Under the pieces are notes generated by a model. That model saw only the letters and a list, made by a program, of their open reading frames with translations. It searched no databases and had not been told where the DNA came from. A DNA stretch of 64,000 nucleotides from Mactromeris polynyma (taxonomy: Eukaryota; Mollusca; Bivalvia; Venerida; Mactridae). The translations under genes and the position numbers were made by a program. This document shows positions 59,001 to 64,000 of this stretch, piece after piece. Positions within the stretch are counted from its first letter, which is position 1. Each line of letters opens with the position of its first letter. Where the stretch lies: assembly GCA_032209605.1 (NCBI GenBank), contig JASFXZ010000052.1:310001-374000 (forward strand), written 5' to 3'.

Positions 59001-62000
59001 ATGCAAAACAATACGTTCAAAGGAGGAAATTCAATAAACAGTGGGTCGTTAAGCGACCGGCGTCAACAGGCACGAACAAGCCACACTTATTGCGATGTAT
59101 CGCTCGATGGAAAGGAAGCAATTCTAGTACAGCGCAGTGATTTAGTCACCTCAGGCACAGGTTTGAAAGCTAAGTCCTTTGTTAAGGTTGAGCATGATGT
59201 TCAAAACGTCTGCGGTAGAGGTAGAGGTCCTGGCAATGTTCAGGATCTGAGAAATCATGCAGTGAGACAATCTGCGCAATGTCCGGTGCCACCAAAACCG
59301 CAAAATTGCAAACAAGTCGGTAGCGATACCATATACAATAATGCCACGAATAACAGCAGTAACAAACGGTCATATTTTGAACCCTACGATCCACGTAGAT
59401 CTCCCGAAGGACCAAATGGCAGGAACATCCACAGTTTTATACAGTCAGATCAATCGATGGGCCAGTATATGCATCCACAGTTTATGGGATACCAGCAGTC
59501 CACTTACTATCAGCAGCATGCTCATCAACAGCCTCGCTCACAGTATCACCGAATGCATGCTAATCATGCTGCTGCCGCAGTGGCTCCTAATGGTCAAACA
59601 ATCTACATACCGCTGGATAATCGGCAATATGAGATCAAGAAAACTAACCACGACTTGTACGACATGCCAGTAGGGTGTGATTTACTTCCCTTGGAATCAG
59701 CCGGAGAATTTGAAAGCAGCGTGCAACTGATATCATCACCTAGACCGGTAGATTTAAAAGGTGGTTTGTCACAGGATTCCGAATATTATTCAGGAGACTC
59801 CAGTGACGAGGTAAGTTATGGTGAACCGGGTACTGACAGTGACGTTGAAGTTACTACTGACGAGTCTGAGTTTGTTGACAACTGTGTATCTGATGTCCTT
59901 AAAACAATAGCCGAGAGGGTGCAGAGTATGACGGTTGAAGAAAGTAAGAACATTGTTGAACGTGCTGTAGAAGAATTTGAAGAAACACAGACATCGACAT
60001 CAAGTCATTCATCTTCTGAGACCCTACGAAAGAGGCAAATTAAGTCGTATAAACCTGACCCTTATAGATACACGAATTCAAGTAAACGATCAGAAATAAC
60101 CAACAAAATATCCAGTGAATCGGATATTTTTGTAAACGAAAACGCAGAGAACTGTTTTGGTCCAATATACACCTGGGGTACAGAAGAAGCAGGACCGTTG
60201 GAACAGACAAAACTAGGTTACGCAGAAGCAAATACAAGTAAAGAAAAATGCAAAAGTGTTAGCAAACCTACAAAGAACTCGGCTAAGTGTACTAATTCAT
60301 TTCAACTAATTCCGGATAATAGATCTGAGATGCAAAAGGTAAATACAGATATAGTTGGAAGTTCAAAAGTAGACTCAAGACTCCATCAACATAGCAATCA
60401 AATAGACACTACGGACATTGGAAAAAAGCCGAAATATTTTTGTAATACTAGTAATCAAATTGTTACACCGAGAAGCGACAATGATGTGAAAGTAGAACCA
60501 GGAACCGGTTGCAATAGAAACACATCACGACAGAAACAATGTGAATATATCCCCAAACTAATACAACCAGGAAGCTTACTGAACGACATACCAGATCCAA
60601 GCATCATCGCAATGTCTTCGTCTCAAAGTGGAATAGATGAAGTCTCGAACTGGCAGCCAATGCACTCGTTTGAAAGTTTGAACCACTGTATTTCCGCTCA
60701 AGAAAAACGCGGTTCACATTATTATCAAACAAGTGAAGAGAAAATGTTTGCGTCAAATAATGAGTCTAGTATGGGAACGAACATAGCTGCTAATTTAAAT
60801 TCATTTGAAAATTCAAAATTTAATAGACATTTCAATGTGTCAAAACTGGATGTTATTACCAACCAACCGGAAGTAGAGAACTTTCAGCGTTCTATGTATG
60901 AGAACTGCTCTCCAGTCAATGTTCAGAACGAATGGCTTATACCAGAACAGAATATTGATTCAATTGCGCAAATGCACTCAACGTCGAAACCGGGTGTGAT
61001 CTCAAACCAACTGGAAGTAGAGAACTTTCAGTATTCTATGTATGAGAACTGCTCTCCAGTCACTGTTCAGAACGAATGGCTTATACCAGAACAGAATGTT
61101 CATTCAATTGAGCAAATGCTCTCACCGTCAAAACCGGATGTGACCACAAACCAACAGGAAGTAGAGAACTATCAGCGTTCTTTGGACCATAACTACTGTC
61201 CAGTCACGGTTCAGAACGAATGGCTTATACCAGAACGGAATATTGATTCAATTGAACAAATGCTCTCACCGTTAGCATATGGACCCGTGGTGGAAGACGC
61301 AGAATATGTATACGGAAATGTCATGATAGACGGTCAAGGTTTTTTCGAACCATCAGAATTCCAGACCGGACAGAATCAGCCATTATACATGCCCGACAAC
61401 AACACGTTTGAAGCATACCAGCCCGCCCATACTCCATCCATGGCTCCGGCTTACACCTTCTTTATCCACGACGCGTGTCCTCCTCCTCAACCGGAAGTAG
61501 TGTGTTACCCTATCCACAAAAGCGTTTCCGGTGAACTAATCAGTGTGACGGATGCAGCATCATATGAATCGAAGGTTTGTTACTCATGTCAATAATATAT
61601 GCATAAAGTATCATTTTTGTTGAATTTAATCGATATTCATTCTAATCAAATATAGATTTTAATTGTATCGATCGCAATTATTGATATTTGAAATTGTCGG
61701 GTAAGAATATAACAGCGCCGTAATAATAACATGCTCGTGTTTTTAGTTGTATAAGTATTATGCTAGTTCAAATATAATGGGTCCCGACTGTATATACTCT
61801 GTCAACATTTTGTATGATACATTCTATATTTTCATATAATAACTGATTATTTTAAGTCTCAAAGTTTATATATGCACGTTATTTGTTTAATTACGTTACC
61901 ATTTCAGCATGTCTTTTATGTCGTGATGAATTTCATTATACTAATATGATTCTTTGAGATGCAGTTGTCCGTCGTTTATCATTAGTATTTCAGTTATGTA

Positions 62001-63787
62001 CGACAGCCAGTTGACCTAACAAGTGTTCATTGGTCATCATCCAGTACTAACTAAGTCTTCCACAAACAACTGATAACTTCAATGAATCAGAGGTGGAAGG
62101 CAAGTAAGTTTAGGTGCAATGTCCTCAGTCAAATTGTCACTGAGAACTTACCCGTCGGTCTGACTTCGAACCAACGTCCTCCATTTGGTAGCCGAGGTGG
62201 TACTAACTGGCTTGGATCTGATATGGTTATATATGACACACTTTTGATAATGGTGATCATCATTTATTTATTAATACAGTCGGACCTAATTTTTTCGACA
62301 ACCTTCTATTCGAATACTTGGTATCATCCGAAATAAACGTCGAATTGAAATTAGCTATTCGAAACCACGTGTTACCTGATGAATTCGAATGCATGAGGAA
62401 CGACTGAAGTTGTTTTATGGTCATATCGATAGTGAGTACGTTGTACATTAGGTTTTCATACTTTCAGGTGTTAAGTGTGTCGATTGGATCAAACGGCTGT
62501 GAGTATGTCGATCAAGCATGCGCTGTCCAGCAATCGCAGTCACTGGGTGGTGATGCTACACAATCGGTGAGATACGTAGACCATCAGTATATTGGTAGTC
62601 AACCTGCCTCCTCATTCGACGTTAACAGAGTCACAAATGGACGAAATATGCCTGAAAGTTGGGATATTGGTACTGGAAATGCGCAACAACATGGCGGACA
62701 CGAGCACGTTATGCTTGGTTCCAATCTGGCGGGGGAGGAATCAGTAGGTCAGCATTCGAGCCAGAATGGTCAGTTTTTTGTTTGTTACGACGAAGAGAGT
62801 GTATACACTGACCCACAGAGTGGACTGTCTTTCCCGGCGATGCATATGACAGAAGACTGTTTGATAACCGTAATATTTAGAGAAGGCGTTTGTCTGGAAA
62901 TGTCAGCAGATAAATCTATGCGTCTGGTTAACCATGAACGGAAGCTTGTCGCTGCAATGAGCGGAAATGGCGAACAGACATGCGTAATACACCCGGCGGC
63001 TAGAATCTACCAATCAGAGACGAGCGTGGATGCGGCCTTGTTTTCAAACCGTCGCTCAAAGATGACGGACGAATTTATTATGTTTGGAAACAACACGCAA
63101 TCGTACAAGTTTGATCACAGAGTTATAACATCAGTAGATGGTAAAACAAACTTCATGGATTTGTCAGGCGATGAGTCCGTGAAATTTATTTATACAGACG
63201 ACGGAATGCAACCCAAAAGTCAAGAAATGAGACAACGCACTGTGGAGATTCTGGCGAATGCGCACTTCTGGAAACATGGAAAGTGTGGGAGTACCGTAAT
63301 AATAAATGGAACAAAAGTAGTGCAGTCTGATAAAGGTGACGTCAGTGTATATTGCGGTCCAATCAAATTTATTCGTATGATTCCAAAGCGGTCCGTTATT
63401 CGGTTGAAAACTCAGCTGTTTGAAGCAGATATTGAAACTAACTGGAATGTTAAACTAACTCGAGGTCACCTAGCACTAAATGTCAGCCATCTTGGATTAA
63501 TTGTATCCAACGATAAAATCAAAGGGTGTATCGATAACAATGATAAACTGCAAGCGTTCAGCTTACCCGACCATCGTGTTCTCATGCTTGGCCAGGCTAT
63601 TCCTCATCATCGTCCGGGCGTACCGGCACGGCATCGAAGACGGAATCGTAACAGAAATACTGAACCGGAAGGTGACCATAGTGCCTACATCCGGCCAATG
63701 GTAGATGACGAACATGCGAGTACAATACGACACAGTCCAGGGTTCGATCATAGAGAAAGGCGACGTGACCCGTTTGCAGGACAATGA
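59001..63787 (+). CDS. Unrecognised 1297-residue protein, two exons
   Basis: Exon 1 is 59001-61574, ending AAG before a GTTTGT donor; exon 2 starts at 62468 after TTTCAG and ends with TGA at 63785-63787. Both boundaries are phase 0, giving 858 plus 439 residues. I do not recognise the family. Exon 1 is low-complexity and probably disordered: a Q/H-rich stretch near residues 156-196, an acidic Ser-rich stretch (about 259-294, DSEYYSGDSSDEV) and then a probable helix ending VERAVEEFEETQ. Residues 618-761 are three 48-residue repeats sharing VQNEWLIPE. Exon 2 from about residue 957 to 1232 looks folded and beta-rich (FFVCYDEESVYTDP, ITVIFREGVCLEM), followed by a basic tail HRRRNRNRN. No signal peptide or membrane segment is seen. 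ATG 59001 is taken because an in-frame TAA lies at 58980-58982. An AATAAA follows at 63952. Confidence 0.8.
61985..62235 (-). mobile_element. SINE family S3 in the intron of the unknown gene
   Basis: ACGACAGCCAGTTGACCTAA, CATCCAGTACTAACTAAGTC, GAATCAGAGGTGGAAGGC, GTCCTCAGTCAAATTGTCAC and a head with TTCGAACCAACGTCCTCC. Confidence 0.65.
62277..62406. mobile_element. Pogo-like MITE (family B), shortened
   Basis: CAGTCGGACCTAATTTTTTC at the left, TTGGTATCATCCGAAATAAA inside, GCATGAGGAACGACTG at the right. It ends about 60 bases before the exon 2 acceptor of the unknown gene. Confidence 0.75.
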
Positions 63788-63951
63788 ACATCGGCTTGAC
63801 GTCACAGTAATGACGACTTTCTAAACAGTCTGTGCTTTGATTCTTCCTATGTGTGAGGTTAAATGGTAATTGACTCCAATGATTATACTTACAAGTTATG
63901 CAAACCAATACAAAATGTTGTTCCAGCACTTTGATTTATTCAACAAGTCAA

Positions 63952-63957
63952 AATAAA
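63952..63957 (+). terminator. Polyadenylation signal of the unknown gene
   Basis: AATAAA 165 bases after the TGA stop at 63787, the first canonical hexamer after the gene, giving a short 3' UTR. Confidence 0.5.
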
Positions 63958-64000
63958 ATAATATTCACATAGTTCATATCACAAAACATGCTCTTTATTT

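Overview
The window looks like nuclear DNA from a lophotrochozoan animal, most likely a bivalve mollusc. It is AT-rich, the genes are split by long introns with ordinary GT-AG borders, the two recognisable proteins are animal proteins, and the non-coding DNA is full of tRNA-derived SINEs, short inverted-repeat DNA elements (MITEs) and tandem arrays of kinds common in bivalve genomes. The species assignment is inference; no sequence search was possible.

Three protein genes are supported. (1) 433-10714, plus strand: the last twelve recognisable exons of TEX10 (IPI1 family, nucleolar Rix1/5FMC complex); the N-terminal part lies left of the window. (2) 15540-39018, minus strand: a complete five-exon secernin (peptidase family C69-like) of 434 residues, joined across introns of about 4.6, 14.8, 1.6 and 1.2 kb with all reading phases matching. 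At the position where secernins carry their nucleophile cysteine this gene encodes serine, directly after the initiator methionine. (3) 59001-63787, plus strand: a two-exon gene for a 1297-residue protein I do not recognise, with three 48-residue repeats and a beta-rich C-terminal region; a strong upstream ORF stops one base before its ATG. TEX10 and secernin are convergent; secernin and the unknown gene are divergent across about 20 kb. Nothing suggests that the three genes work in one pathway.

The rest is repeats. One MITE family (ends CAGTAAAACCTCA, interior rich in GAGGTGGTCTTA) is present at least sixteen times; further families are pogo-like (CAGTCGGACCTCG ends), a foldback with ends near GGGGCCTTATTCA, an AACGTT-rich foldback, a perfect 26-bp-TIR element, an AGAGCAACAACCTC family, and a 562-bp element with a 9-bp target duplication. 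At least three SINE families occur, one copy with an 11-bp target-site duplication. Tandem arrays include 13 identical 41-bp units, 17 units of 63 bp, about 18 of 27 bp, about 70 copies of TTCG, and several long purine-strand tracts. Most long open reading frames outside the three genes are products of these arrays.

I did not find a CRISPR array, operon, viral gene or other discrete novel system. The best leads are the Cys-to-Ser change in secernin, the unknown 1297-residue protein with its abutting uORF, and the record of tandem arrays being born inside MITEs.
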